Part shown: one piece after another, positions 7,594-15,816 of the stretch
Layout of the letters: every line of letters starts with the position of its first letter
How positions within the stretch are numbered: the stretch's first letter is position 1
NCBI GenBank assembly: GCA_019247135.1
Contig: JAFAPL010000545.1
Coordinates: 1 to 19,035 of the forward strand
DNA: 19,035 bases
Origin: Chloroflexota bacterium
GTDB lineage: Bacteria; Chloroflexota; UBA6077; CF-72
Reading direction: 5' to 3'
The notes under the pieces: model-generated
The model's database searches: none
Seen by the model: only the letters and a program-made list of their open reading frames with translations
What the model was told of the DNA's origin: nothing
Program-made: the position numbers and the translations under genes

Positions 7594-7823
7594 CCAGCCC
7601 GCGTGAGTCACGACTGCCTGCGTCAGCCCGCCGGAGTAACGACCAGTGAGCGCCAGCCCGCCGGAGTAACGACTAGTGGCCTCAGCCCGCCGCAGTAACG
7701 ACTGGTGCGGCCAGCACGCCGGAGTAGCGACTGGTGCTACCAGCACGCCGGAGTAGCGACTGGTGCGGCCAGCACGCCGTAACGACTCGTGCCGCCAGCA
7801 CGCCGGAGTAGGGACTGGTGGCG
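7594..7823. repeat. Tandem array of eight ~29-bp repeats
   Basis: Units start at 7594, 7623, 7653, 7682, 7711, 7740, 7769 and 7795; lengths are 29, 30, 29, 29, 29, 29, 26 and 29. The consensus runs CCAGCACGCCGGAGTAGCGA then CTGGTGCGG. Units 2-4 carry CAGCCCGCC and units 5-8 carry CAGCACGCC, so there are two sub-blocks. Unit junctions can fold: GTGCT-ACC-AGCAC between units 5 and 6, for example. The array ends exactly at the TCA (7824-7826) that is the complement of the propeller gene's TGA. Unit length is not a multiple of three and there are no unique spacers, so it is neither a coding repeat nor CRISPR. It occupies most of the 283 bp between the two minus-strand genes. Confidence 0.92.
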
Positions 7824-10800
7824 TCAGCCGAGCACCGGCACCTCGAGCGCCCGCAACGCATTGTTGATCTCTACGACGTCCGTCCGTAGCAGCTCATCCA
7901 GCGTCCGCACTGCGTGCGACAACTGTGCGGAGAACATCGCGAACACCTCGCGCGACGACTGCGTCGGCGCCGCATCCGCCGAACCAACGACCGCCGCAAG
8001 CGCGGCGAGCTTCGCGTTCAACTGAATGGGGTTTGCATACGTCAGGCCCGGCGCGCGCTGGATCAGCTCAGCTTCAACCGAAGCCAGGCGTTCGTCCAGC
8101 GCAAGCAGGTCGTCCGTCATCGGACTCACGTCATCGCGTTCCATCAACTGCTTGACGGTTTGCCGCACGCGCGTAATCCGGTTGCAAGCAGCATGTGTTT
8201 CGGACAGCGCGTCGCGAATCTGCACCAGCAGCTCGAACTGTGACTGCAAATCCGCGTGGGAAACATCTACGCGCGGGTCGGCCAGCAGCTCGAATTCCTT
8301 CGTCAGCACCGTCTGGCCAGCCGTCAGACGGAGCTGGTACACGCCAGGCGGTGCGAGCGGGCCGGCGGCCCCCGACTCCTCCCAGAACGTGGCGCCCTCG
8401 ACGCGCTCCGGGGCTGGGTAGCGCATGTCCCACATGACGCGGTGCACGCCGGCCATCGTCGCCACGTCGTCCAGAACGGCGATGACTGCGCCGCTGCGAT
8501 CCAGCACTTCCAGCTTCGCTGACGCGTCTTCGCGCAATTGATAGGTGAGGAACACGCCGTCGGGTGGATTCGCGCCTGCGTCCAACAGTGCTTCGCCTTG
8601 ATTTTCGTTGGAGTACGTGATGTGGACCGGGCCGACCAGTCGCGAATTCTTGCCCTCGGCCCGAGGCAGACTGAATCCCGAGAACGCACGGAAGCGGATC
8701 GCCGCGCGTGGTTTGAACAGGTGAACCGGACCCGACCCGACCGTCTCGTGAAGTGGTGTCACATCGTCGAAGATCCAGAACGAGCGACCGTGCGTTGCGA
8801 CCACCAGGTCGCCATTCTTGACCACCAGGTCGTGAATCGGCGTGACTGGCAGATTCGATTGCAGTCGTTCCCAATGCGCGCCCGCGTCGTGAGACACGTA
8901 CACGCCCGTTTCGGTGCCGCAGTACAGCAGCCCGCGCCGATCCGGATCTTCGCGGATCACGCGTGTGAAGTCATCCGTGTCAATGCCATCGACGATCGCC
9001 GTCCACGACGCTCCGTGGTCGGTCGTGCGAAACAGGTATGGTGCGAAGTCGTCCAGCTTGTATCGCGTTGCAGCAACATACGCGGTACCCGCGTGGTGGG
9101 GCGACGGTTCGATTGTGCTGAACAACGCCGACTCCGGAAGCGCTCGCGGCGTGACGTTCTGCCACTGTGTACCGCCGTCTCGAGAGACGTGTAGCAGCCC
9201 GTCATCGGAGCCAGCCCATAAGATGTTCGAATCCAGCGGAGATTCCGCGAACGCAAATATGGTTGCGTAGTACTCCGTGCTGACGTTGTCCTTGTGGAGT
9301 GGTCCGCCCGACGGTTCGAGTGTTCGCGGATCGGCCCGGGTCAGGTCGGGACTGATCGTCTGCCACGTGGAACCTCCGTCCCGAGTCCGATGCACGTATT
9401 GAGAGGTGGCGTACAGCACGTCCGGTGAATGGCGGGACGCGACAACCGGAAAGGTCCACTGGAAGCGATATTTCAGCTCGCCCGCGCCCCAACCCATCGG
9501 GTCATCGGGCCAGACGGAGATGTCGCGGATCTGTCCCGTGCGGTGGTCGTAGCACGTGAGATGACCGCCGAAGCTGCCAGCGTAGACCGTGTTCGGGTCT
9601 CCCATGCGGACCGCGACGTGCCCGCTCTCGCCGCCACCAACCGAATACCAGTCGGCGGCGGTGATCGCGGCGTTGTCGGACCGACTCGGCACGCTCAACG
9701 TATTGATGTCCTGCTGGGCACCGTAGACGCGGTAGGGCACCTGATCATCGGCGACCACGTGATAGAACTGTGCGGTCGGCTGGTTGTACTGGGATGACCA
9801 GGTCGCGCCGCCGTTGAAGCTGACGCACGCGCCGCCGTCGTTGCCCTCGATGATGCGGTGCGGATTGCGCGGGTCGATCCACAGGTCGTGCTGGTCTTCG
9901 AACGGAGTCGGCACCGCCTCGAAAGCGCGACCTCCGTCGTTGGATCGCCAGGCTTGCACGTTCAGGCACCACACCGTCTCCGGATCGGTCGGATGCGCAA
10001 AGACGTGCATGAAATACCAGCTGCGTTGGGCTACGCGTGTCTCATCGGTGATGCGACGCCAGGTTGCGCCCTGGTCATCCGAACGAAAGAGCCCACCCTC
10101 TTCGGCCTCGACCAGCGCCCAGAGACGGTCCGGGTTGGCGGGCGAGATGGTCACTCCGACGCGGCCCCAGATACCACTTGGCAGGCCGGGAGTGCGGGTG
10201 ATCTCGGCCCACGTGTCGCCGCCGTCCGTCGAGCGGAACAGCCCGCTGCCCGGACCGCCACTGGACAGGCTGTGCGGACTGCGCTGCGCTTCCCACAGCG
10301 CCGCGAACAGCACGCGCGGATTGGTGACGTCCAGTGCCAGGTCGATCGCGCCCACATGGTTGTTGCGCTGGAGGACTGGCTGCCAGGTTCGTCCACCGTC
10401 AACTGATCGGTATACGCCACGTTCGGTGTTGGGGCCGTAAGCGTGACCAAACGCGGCGACGTACAGGCGTTCGGGATCCTTCGGGTGAATGCGAATGCGG
10501 GCGATGTGCCGGGTTTCGGCCAGGCCGAGGTGTCGCCAGGTGCGTCCGCCGTCGGTAGAGCCGTACACGCCGTCGCCATGCGAGACGTTCCCGCGGATAT
10601 TGCACTCGCCCATCCCCGCGTACAACACGTTGGGATCGGACTCGGCAACGGCGAGCGCGCCCACGGCACCCGTGCGGAAAAAGCCGTCCGAGATGTTGGT
10701 CCAGAAGCGGCCGCCATCGGAGGTCTTCCAGACGCCGCCCGCACAGTGGCCGAAGTAGAAGACCTGCGGCTGCGTTGGGTGGCCAGCGACGGAAGTGACG

Positions 10801-10865
10801 CGCCCGCCGCGATGCGGGCCGATGAGCCGGGCACGCAGCGCGGCGCCGAAGATCGAGTTCGTCAC
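7824..10865 (-). CDS. Asp-box (BNR/sortilin-type) beta-propeller protein, 'glycosyl hydrolase'-annotated family
   Basis: 1013 residues. About 700 N-terminal residues carry at least eleven Asp-box motifs (S/T-x-D-x-G-x-x-W), for example TSDGGRFW (48-55), STDGGRTW, SVDGGRTW, STDGGDTW, TRDGGSTW and TTDHGASW, the sign of a large Vps10/sortilin-like propeller. After it come a FlgD-like beta domain (GVHRVMWDMRYPAP, APPGVYQLRL) and a helical C-terminal part. Databases often call such proteins glycosyl hydrolase or exo-sialidase, but I see no sialidase active-site set, so the activity is unknown; a binding or scaffolding role is equally possible. GTG 10865 is chosen because the conserved block (LIGPHRGGRV) begins 14 residues later. 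ATG 10937 would add only a proline/arginine-rich stretch. Neither start gives a signal peptide. The gene is divergent from the ABC operon. Confidence 0.82.
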   Translation of the reverse strand: MTNSIFGAALRARLIGPHRGGRVTSVAGHPTQPQVFYFGHCAGGVWKTSDGGRFWTNISDGFFRTGAVGALAVAESDPNVLYAGMGECNIRGNVSHGDGVYGSTDGGRTWRHLGLAETRHIARIRIHPKDPERLYVAAFGHAYGPNTERGVYRSVDGGRTWQPVLQRNNHVGAIDLALDVTNPRVLFAALWEAQRSPHSLSSGGPGSGLFRSTDGGDTWAEITRTPGLPSGIWGRVGVTISPANPDRLWALVEAEEGGLFRSDDQGATWRRITDETRVAQRSWYFMHVFAHPTDPETVWCLNVQAWRSNDGGRAFEAVPTPFEDQHDLWIDPRNPHRIIEGNDGGACVSFNGGATWSSQYNQPTAQFYHVVADDQVPYRVYGAQQDINTLSVPSRSDNAAITAADWYSVGGGESGHVAVRMGDPNTVYAGSFGGHLTCYDHRTGQIRDISVWPDDPMGWGAGELKYRFQWTFPVVASRHSPDVLYATSQYVHRTRDGGSTWQTISPDLTRADPRTLEPSGGPLHKDNVSTEYYATIFAFAESPLDSNILWAGSDDGLLHVSRDGGTQWQNVTPRALPESALFSTIEPSPHHAGTAYVAATRYKLDDFAPYLFRTTDHGASWTAIVDGIDTDDFTRVIREDPDRRGLLYCGTETGVYVSHDAGAHWERLQSNLPVTPIHDLVVKNGDLVVATHGRSFWIFDDVTPLHETVGSGPVHLFKPRAAIRFRAFSGFSLPRAEGKNSRLVGPVHITYSNENQGEALLDAGANPPDGVFLTYQLREDASAKLEVLDRSGAVIAVLDDVATMAGVHRVMWDMRYPAPERVEGATFWEESGAAGPLAPPGVYQLRLTAGQTVLTKEFELLADPRVDVSHADLQSQFELLVQIRDALSETHAACNRITRVRQTVKQLMERDDVSPMTDDLLALDERLASVEAELIQRAPGLTYANPIQLNAKLAALAAVVGSADAAPTQSSREVFAMFSAQLSHAVRTLDELLRTDVVEINNALRALEVPVLG

Positions 10866-11052
10866 GCCCCGATTGTGCACTGATCGTCCGGGTCGGGGGA
10901 GCCCACGGCCCGCCGCATGATGGGTATTCGGCGGCATGGAGCGGCTGCGTCCACGAAGCGCGCAGGCCGCTGACGCTCCGGCGGTGCTCGATTCGCTCAG
11001 CCACGGGTCCAGGCCAGGAGGCCACCAAGACCGATCGCGTGCCCGCGCCCGG

Positions 11053-11058
11053 TATGCT
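11053..11058 (+). promoter_or_regulatory. Possible -10 element of the ABC operon
   Basis: TATGCT lies 31 bases before the start codon of the binding-protein gene in an otherwise very GC-rich stretch. I see no convincing -35 element at the right distance. The divergent intergenic region (10866-11088) must also hold the propeller gene's promoter, for which I see no clear match. Confidence 0.25.
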
Positions 11059-11067
11059 GGGCGGTGC

Positions 11068-11080
11068 ACCTTTCGGAGGT
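11068..11080 (+). promoter_or_regulatory. Strong Shine-Dalgarno GGAGGT inside a small hairpin
   Basis: GGAGGT (11075-11080) lies 8 bases before ATG 11089 and fixes that start. ACCT (11068-11071) can pair with AGGT (11077-11080) around a TTCGG loop, partly hiding the ribosome site. A 4-bp stem is weak, so control by folding is only a possibility. Confidence 0.5.
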
Positions 11081-11088
11081 CCCCGCCC

Positions 11089-12744
11089 ATGCGCCTGAGC
11101 TCGATTTTGATCTGCGCGATCTTGCTACTCACGGCTTGTCGATCACAGCCGCCGGCCGCGCCCGCGGCGCCCCCAACCACGGCGGCCGCACCGACGCAGC
11201 CCCCGCAAGCAGGCGCAGCCCCCACGCAGGCCGCCGCCGCGGCCCCGCAGGGTGGCACCGTCACCGTCGGGCTCGACCAGGAGCCGCCAACGATGGATCC
11301 CGAAGCCTCGCCTTCGGCCATCACCTTCTACATCAGCTCTTCGGCTGGCGAAACGCTCCTGTATGTCGATGAAAATCGTCAGCTGCAGCCCTGGCTCGCG
11401 CAGTCGTGGGACGTCTCACCCGATGCGAAATCGTTCACCTTCAAGCTTCGCAATGACGTGACCTTCCAGGACGGCACGCCGTTCAACGCGCAGGCTGTCA
11501 AGTGGAACCTGGATCGGGTCGTCGATCCCAACTACAAGGCGGGCTCGGCGCTCGCGCAGCTCACGGGTTACACCGGCACAGACGTGCTGGACGACTACAC
11601 GGCGCGGGTCAACTTCAAGGATCCATTCGTTCCGTTTCTGATCTACGCGGGCAGTCCGTACATGCCCATGCTCTCGCCGACCGCGACGCAGAAGCAGGGC
11701 GACGCGGTGAATCAAACGCCGGTCATGAGCGGCCCCTACAAAATCGACGAATGGGTTCCCAAGGACCACATCACCATGTCACGCTGGGACGGCTACAAGC
11801 GTCGCGCGCCGTGGTCCGATCATGATGGCGCGGGCTACCTGGACAAGGTCATCTGGCGTTTCATCCCCGAACCGGGAACACGCGCCGCGACGGTGGAGTC
11901 CGGCGAAACCCAGATGGCGACAGTGCTGACTCCGACAGACATCCCGCGCCTGCAATCCGAGGGTCTGCAGATCGCGAGCAAGCCGTGGGTCGGTATGCCA
12001 TTCCAGATGTTTCTGACCACGACCAAACCACCCACCGACGACCTGAAGGTGCGCCAGGCGATCGAGTACGGCATCGATCGCGACGCCCTGGTCAGCGCGC
12101 TCTACCAGGGGATCGGGCAGAAAGCGATCGGTCCGTTGACGGCGGTGATGCTCGATGATCCATCGCTGCGCGCCTATTACCCGCACGATGTGACCAAAGC
12201 CGGACAGCTCCTCGACCAGGCAGGCTGGACACCTGGCTCGGATGGGATCCGTACGAAAGACGGCCAACGCCTGCAGTTCTCACTCAATGCGATCGATTAC
12301 GGCGGAGGACCGGATCAAAGCAATCAGTTGATCCAGGGCCAGTTGCGACAGGTTGGCATGGACGTGTCGATCAAGGCGCAAGCCAGACCTCCGTGGTACG
12401 AGGACAACTATCACTGCGCTAACAACGGCATGGAGCTGTTTCTGCGATCGGGAGAGCTGGATGTCCTGGACGCGGCGTTCGATTCGGCGAATGTGGGCGG
12501 CAACTTCAACTGGTCGTGCTTGAAGGATCCTGAGATCGACAGCATGCTGCAGCAGGGTCGACAGCAGACGGATGCGAACAAGCGGACGCAGTTGTACCTG
12601 CAGATCGAGCAGAAGCTGATGGACCAGGCGGCGGTTGTTCCGCTCGTGGATCAGCTGTCGGTGTTCGCGATGCGCCCCGGCGTGAGTGGGCTGAAGTTCA
12701 CCGGTAACACATATCCGTTGTTCACGGACGTCACCGCTAAATGA
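11089..12744 (+). CDS. ABC transporter substrate-binding lipoprotein, peptide/nickel family (SBP_bac_5)
   Basis: 551 residues. It captures an oligopeptide-like or other solute outside the membrane for the permeases encoded next. The first 17 residues are a lipoprotein signal ending in the lipobox LTAC (Cys 17 lipidated). An Ala/Pro/Thr/Gln-rich linker of about 40 residues tethers the folded domain. Family features are GTVTVGLDQEPPTMDP, the WDVSPDAKSFTFKLRNDVTF block at about 107-126 followed by DGTPFNAQAVKWNLDRV, the PVMSGPYKIDEW region, and RQAIEYGIDRDALV. Length is typical for the DppA/OppA family. ATG 11089 is supported by a good ribosome site. The frame stays open upstream to 10936, but that part is basic and lacks family similarity. 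Ligand identity cannot be read from the sequence; sugars and opines are also carried by members of this family. Confidence 0.92.
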   Translation: MRLSSILICAILLLTACRSQPPAAPAAPPTTAAAPTQPPQAGAAPTQAAAAAPQGGTVTVGLDQEPPTMDPEASPSAITFYISSSAGETLLYVDENRQLQPWLAQSWDVSPDAKSFTFKLRNDVTFQDGTPFNAQAVKWNLDRVVDPNYKAGSALAQLTGYTGTDVLDDYTARVNFKDPFVPFLIYAGSPYMPMLSPTATQKQGDAVNQTPVMSGPYKIDEWVPKDHITMSRWDGYKRRAPWSDHDGAGYLDKVIWRFIPEPGTRAATVESGETQMATVLTPTDIPRLQSEGLQIASKPWVGMPFQMFLTTTKPPTDDLKVRQAIEYGIDRDALVSALYQGIGQKAIGPLTAVMLDDPSLRAYYPHDVTKAGQLLDQAGWTPGSDGIRTKDGQRLQFSLNAIDYGGGPDQSNQLIQGQLRQVGMDVSIKAQARPPWYEDNYHCANNGMELFLRSGELDVLDAAFDSANVGGNFNWSCLKDPEIDSMLQQGRQQTDANKRTQLYLQIEQKLMDQAAVVPLVDQLSVFAMRPGVSGLKFTGNTYPLFTDVTAK

Positions 12745-12845
12745 TCACTGTTCGGTGAAGCACTGTCGCGTGGTGCCGCTGCTGTCGCGCTAGCCGCGCG
12801 TTCCACGTGGTAGTGCTCCAAGCACAGAAGGCAAAGTAACTCCAG
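12745..12845 (+). other. Gap between binding protein and first permease, with a small hairpin
   Basis: 101 bases without a gene. It holds GTGCT-CCA-AGCAC (12813-12825), able to form a 5-bp stem, and an 8-bp palindrome CCACGTGG (12803-12810). Such a gap with a stem-loop is often found after binding-protein genes, where it lowers expression of downstream permeases; here the stem is short and this role is inference. Confidence 0.3.
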
Positions 12846-13769
12846 GTGTACGCCTATCTCGGCCAGCGCGTCGCAGCGACAATCCCCGTCTTACTCGGCG
12901 TGTCCCTGCTCGTCTTCTCGATGCTTCAGCTGGTCCCCGGCGACCCCGTCCAACTGATGCTGAGCGAATTCCAGACCACGCCCGAACAGATCGCACGCCT
13001 CCGCTCGCAGCTCCACCTGGACGAACCACTGCCAGTCCAGTTCGGGCGTTTTCTCTGGGACGCGGCCCATGGCGATCTGGGGCAGTCCATCCGCACCCAT
13101 CGCCCGGTGACGCAGGAAATCGCGGACAATCTCCCGTCGACGTTGCAGCTCGCGGTGGCCGGCCTGATCGTCGCCGCGGTAGTTGGCATCACGCTCGGGA
13201 TTGTCGCGGCGACTCATCAACGTTCCTGGCTGGAAGTCGCTTCAATGCTGATCGCGCTGCTCGGCGTCTCGATGCCGAGTTTCTGGTTAGGTTTGTTGTT
13301 GATTTTCGCCGTCTCGCTCCAGCTTCGAGCGCTACCCGCCACCGGCGGCGGAGACCTGACGCATCTCATTCTGCCGGCGATTACCCTCGGTCTGGGCGCG
13401 GCCGCGATCCTGGCGCGCTTGACACGCTCCAGCATGCTTGAGGTGCTGCGTCAGGAGTACATGACCACGGCGCGTGCGAAAGGCCTGCGTGAGCGAGCAG
13501 TCATTGGTCGACACGCACTGAAAAATGCGTTGATTCCGGTGGTCACGATTTTTGGGCTTCAGTTCGGACAGTTGCTCGCCGGCACAGTAGTGGTGGAAAC
13601 AGTGTTCGCGCGGCCCGGGCTGGGTCGACTCATCGTCGACGGCATCCTCAACAAGGATTTCCCCATGGTCCAGGGTGTCGTGCTGGTGGTCGCCGTCAGC
13701 TACGTCCTGGTGAATTTGCTCGTGGACCTGGTATACGCGGTGCTCGATCCGCGTATTCGTTACGGCTGA
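12846..13769 (+). CDS. ABC transporter permease, DppB/OppB family
   Basis: 307 residues, the usual length. It is an inner-membrane subunit of the peptide-type importer. The N-terminal pattern (LGQRVAATIPVLLGVSLLVF, then LVPGDPV) is typical of DppB: one helix followed by a conserved external loop. About five more hydrophobic segments follow. The cytoplasmic EAA loop that contacts the ATPase is at about residues 205-230 (ARAKGLRERAVIGRHALKNA). The C-terminus DLVYAVLDPRIRYG is the family ending. GTG 12846 is the first possible start after an in-frame TAA (12837-12839), although AGAAGG (12826-12831) is rather far upstream for a ribosome site. The second permease gene begins 2 bases after its stop, so the two are surely translated together. 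Confidence 0.95.
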   Translation: MYAYLGQRVAATIPVLLGVSLLVFSMLQLVPGDPVQLMLSEFQTTPEQIARLRSQLHLDEPLPVQFGRFLWDAAHGDLGQSIRTHRPVTQEIADNLPSTLQLAVAGLIVAAVVGITLGIVAATHQRSWLEVASMLIALLGVSMPSFWLGLLLIFAVSLQLRALPATGGGDLTHLILPAITLGLGAAAILARLTRSSMLEVLRQEYMTTARAKGLRERAVIGRHALKNALIPVVTIFGLQFGQLLAGTVVVETVFARPGLGRLIVDGILNKDFPMVQGVVLVVAVSYVLVNLLVDLVYAVLDPRIRYG

Positions 13770-13771
13770 TC

Positions 13772-14602
13772 GTGTCCGCCGCGCGTCGCGTTCTGCGCAG
13801 CAAAGGAGCGATGCTCGGGGCAGTCGTATTGATCTTTCTTGTTGCCGTTGCCCTCCTGGCGCCTGTGCTGCCGTTAGCCGATCCTATTCAGATCGACCCG
13901 ACCGAGGCGCTGTACAGCCCGGGCTTGCCATATCTGTTCGGATCGGATCAGTACGGTCGCGACGTATTTTCGCGGGTCATTTTCGGCAGCCGCGTGTCGC
14001 TCGTGGTTGGCCCGATCGCCGTGGCGATCGCACTGGTACCGGGGATCGCGATCGGCCTTCTGGCGGGCTACTACGGCCGCTGGGTGGACACGGTGTTGAT
14101 GCGCATCGTGGATGTGATGCTGGCGTTTCCCGGGATCCTGCTGGCGCTCGGCATCGTGGCGGTGCTTGGCCCAAGTCTTACCAGTTTGATGGTCGCGGTC
14201 GGCATTTCATCGATTCCCACCTACGCGCGCCTCACGCGCGCCTCCGTTCTTTCCGCGCGGGAGAATCTGTATGTCGATGCAGCCCGCGTCGTCGGGGCAA
14301 ATGACGCGTCGATCCTGCTTCGGCACATCCTGCCAAACGTCATCGCGCCGATCATTGTGGTGGCAACGCTCGGAGTCGGCGCCGCAATCCTGGTCGCCGC
14401 TACACTGAGCTTCCTTGGACTGGGCAGTCAGCCGCCAACGCCCGAATGGGGCCGAATGCTGAGCGAGGGCCGGCAGTATTTACGCGAACAATGGTGGATC
14501 GCGACGTTTCCTGGACTCGCAATTATGCTTACCGTGCTCGCATTGAACTTGCTTGGAGATGGACTACGTGATGCGCTGGATCCGCGGATGAAAACCTCGT
14601 GA
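13772..14602 (+). CDS. ABC transporter permease, DppC/OppC family
   Basis: 276 residues, the usual length. It is the second membrane subunit and pairs with the DppB-like protein. It has an N-terminal membrane helix (AMLGAVVLIFLVAVALLAPV), the conserved FGSDQYGRDVFSRVIFG loop, about five further hydrophobic segments, and the EAA loop at about 168-195 (AARVVGANDASILLRHILPN) for ATPase contact. GDGLRDALDPRMK is the family C-terminus. The GTG start follows the upstream stop by two bases. Its TGA overlaps the GTG of the amidohydrolase gene (GTGA, 14599-14602), so the enzyme is translationally coupled to the transporter. No ATP-binding subunit gene accompanies it in this window. Confidence 0.95.
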   Translation: MSAARRVLRSKGAMLGAVVLIFLVAVALLAPVLPLADPIQIDPTEALYSPGLPYLFGSDQYGRDVFSRVIFGSRVSLVVGPIAVAIALVPGIAIGLLAGYYGRWVDTVLMRIVDVMLAFPGILLALGIVAVLGPSLTSLMVAVGISSIPTYARLTRASVLSARENLYVDAARVVGANDASILLRHILPNVIAPIIVVATLGVGAAILVAATLSFLGLGSQPPTPEWGRMLSEGRQYLREQWWIATFPGLAIMLTVLALNLLGDGLRDALDPRMKTS

Positions 14603-15816
14603 GCACCATCCTGTACCCGGAGTGGCTGATCGACGGTACTGGTGCACCAGCGCGTGAGGGTGCTGCGCTCCAATTTGGTGACGACGGGCGCATCCAGTCG
14701 ATTTCAGCTGCCGCTGACGTGGTTCCGTCGGAGAGCGACGTGGTCATACGCGCCGCGGGCCAGACGCTGCTCCCCGGGTTAGTCAACATGCACGCGCATC
14801 TGACGCTCGTGCCTGACAATTCGCCGTTCATTCCGTACATGGACGCCCATTCGGACGTGGCCCTGGCTTTGCGGGCGGCGCACAACGCCCTCGCGGCGCT
14901 GCGGGCAGGCGTGACTACCGTGCGTGATTGCGGATCCCGCGCCCGCAGCGTGCTCGACGTACGCGACGCGCTGGCGTCAGAATTGATGCGCGGGCCGCGA
15001 ATCGTCGCCGCTGGCGCGGCGCTGACCATCACTGGCGGCCATATGCGGCCATTCGGGGGCGAATGCGACGGTATCGTCGGCGTGCGTCAGATGGTCCGTC
15101 GCCTGGTGAGCAGCGGATCGGATTTTCTCAAGGTTGCAGGCTCGGGCGGTGGAACGCCAGGCAGTTTGACCGAGTATCCGAGCTTTCTCCCGGAGGAATT
15201 CGCGGCAATCGTCGAAACAGCGCACGGACTTGGCCGCCGCGTGACCGTGCATTGCACCGCAACGGCGGCTATCGCGCGCGCCGTGGAAGCGCGTGTCGAC
15301 AGCCTGGAGCACGGCTACTTCATGGCGCCGGGTGGCGCGAACGCATACGACGATCGGTTGGCCTCACGCCTGGCTGAAGCAGGCATTACCGTCACGCCCA
15401 CGCTCCAGGTATTTCGCGACATGTCGTTGCTGCTGCCACCTGGACCAGAACGCGACTTCTGGTCTCGCCGGCGCGAGACTCTGGTGGAAAATGTGGGCCG
15501 ATTACACCGCGCTGGCGTGAAGCTAACCGCAGGCTCGGACGCTGGCTGGCGCCTGACACGCTTCGATACGTACGCGAGCGAACTGGACGAGATGTCGGCG
15601 GCTGGACTTTCGCCCCTGGAAGTCATTCACGCCGCGACCGGCGCCGCCGCGTCGGTCATCGGCCGCGAGGATGAATTCGGCACGCTCACTGAGGGCTTAT
15701 CGGCAGACCTGCTGCTGGTGCAGGGCAATGTCGCCGAAGACATTCGGCGCATCGAGCACGTGCGCGGCGTCTTCCTCCGCGGTCGCGCCGTGCCGCTAAC
15801 GGGGGATGCTGGCTGA
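14599..15816 (+). CDS. Metal-dependent amidohydrolase (imidazolonepropionase/Xaa-Pro dipeptidase-like)
   Basis: 405 residues with the TIM-barrel amidohydrolase fold. The metal centre is complete: HAH (His 65, His 67), a probable carboxylated Lys 178 in DFLKVAGSGG, His 218 in VTVHCTA, His 238 in SLEHGY, and Asp 314 in GSDAG. The N-terminal beta segment with IDGTG and the LLPGLVNMHAHL transition are typical. The Lys and SGG pattern place it with the imidazolonepropionase-like/aryldialkylphosphatase-type group, whose tested members include enzymes acting on N-acyl or proline dipeptides; the exact substrate is not decidable. It overlaps the DppC-like gene by 4 bp (GTGA), so it probably acts on the imported compound or a product of it. 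Its last 21 bases overlap the convergent ChrA-like gene. Confidence 0.9.
   Translation: MSTILYPEWLIDGTGAPAREGAALQFGDDGRIQSISAAADVVPSESDVVIRAAGQTLLPGLVNMHAHLTLVPDNSPFIPYMDAHSDVALALRAAHNALAALRAGVTTVRDCGSRARSVLDVRDALASELMRGPRIVAAGAALTITGGHMRPFGGECDGIVGVRQMVRRLVSSGSDFLKVAGSGGGTPGSLTEYPSFLPEEFAAIVETAHGLGRRVTVHCTATAAIARAVEARVDSLEHGYFMAPGGANAYDDRLASRLAEAGITVTPTLQVFRDMSLLLPPGPERDFWSRRRETLVENVGRLHRAGVKLTAGSDAGWRLTRFDTYASELDEMSAAGLSPLEVIHAATGAAASVIGREDEFGTLTEGLSADLLLVQGNVAEDIRRIEHVRGVFLRGRAVPLTGDAG

Noticed and set aside
7594..7823. CRISPR array
   Set aside because: The units are contiguous with no unique spacers between them, and no cas gene is in the window.
10936..11088. Upstream extension of the binding-protein frame by 51 residues
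   Set aside because: A lipoprotein signal and a GGAGGT site at the right distance fix the start at 11089; the extension is basic and has no signal features.
10866..11324. N-terminal extension of the minus-strand propeller frame by up to 153 residues
   Set aside because: It runs antisense through the binding-protein gene's ribosome site, signal peptide and Ala/Pro-rich linker. The translated stretch is low-complexity and arginine/alanine-rich, and the conserved family block begins only after GTG 10865.
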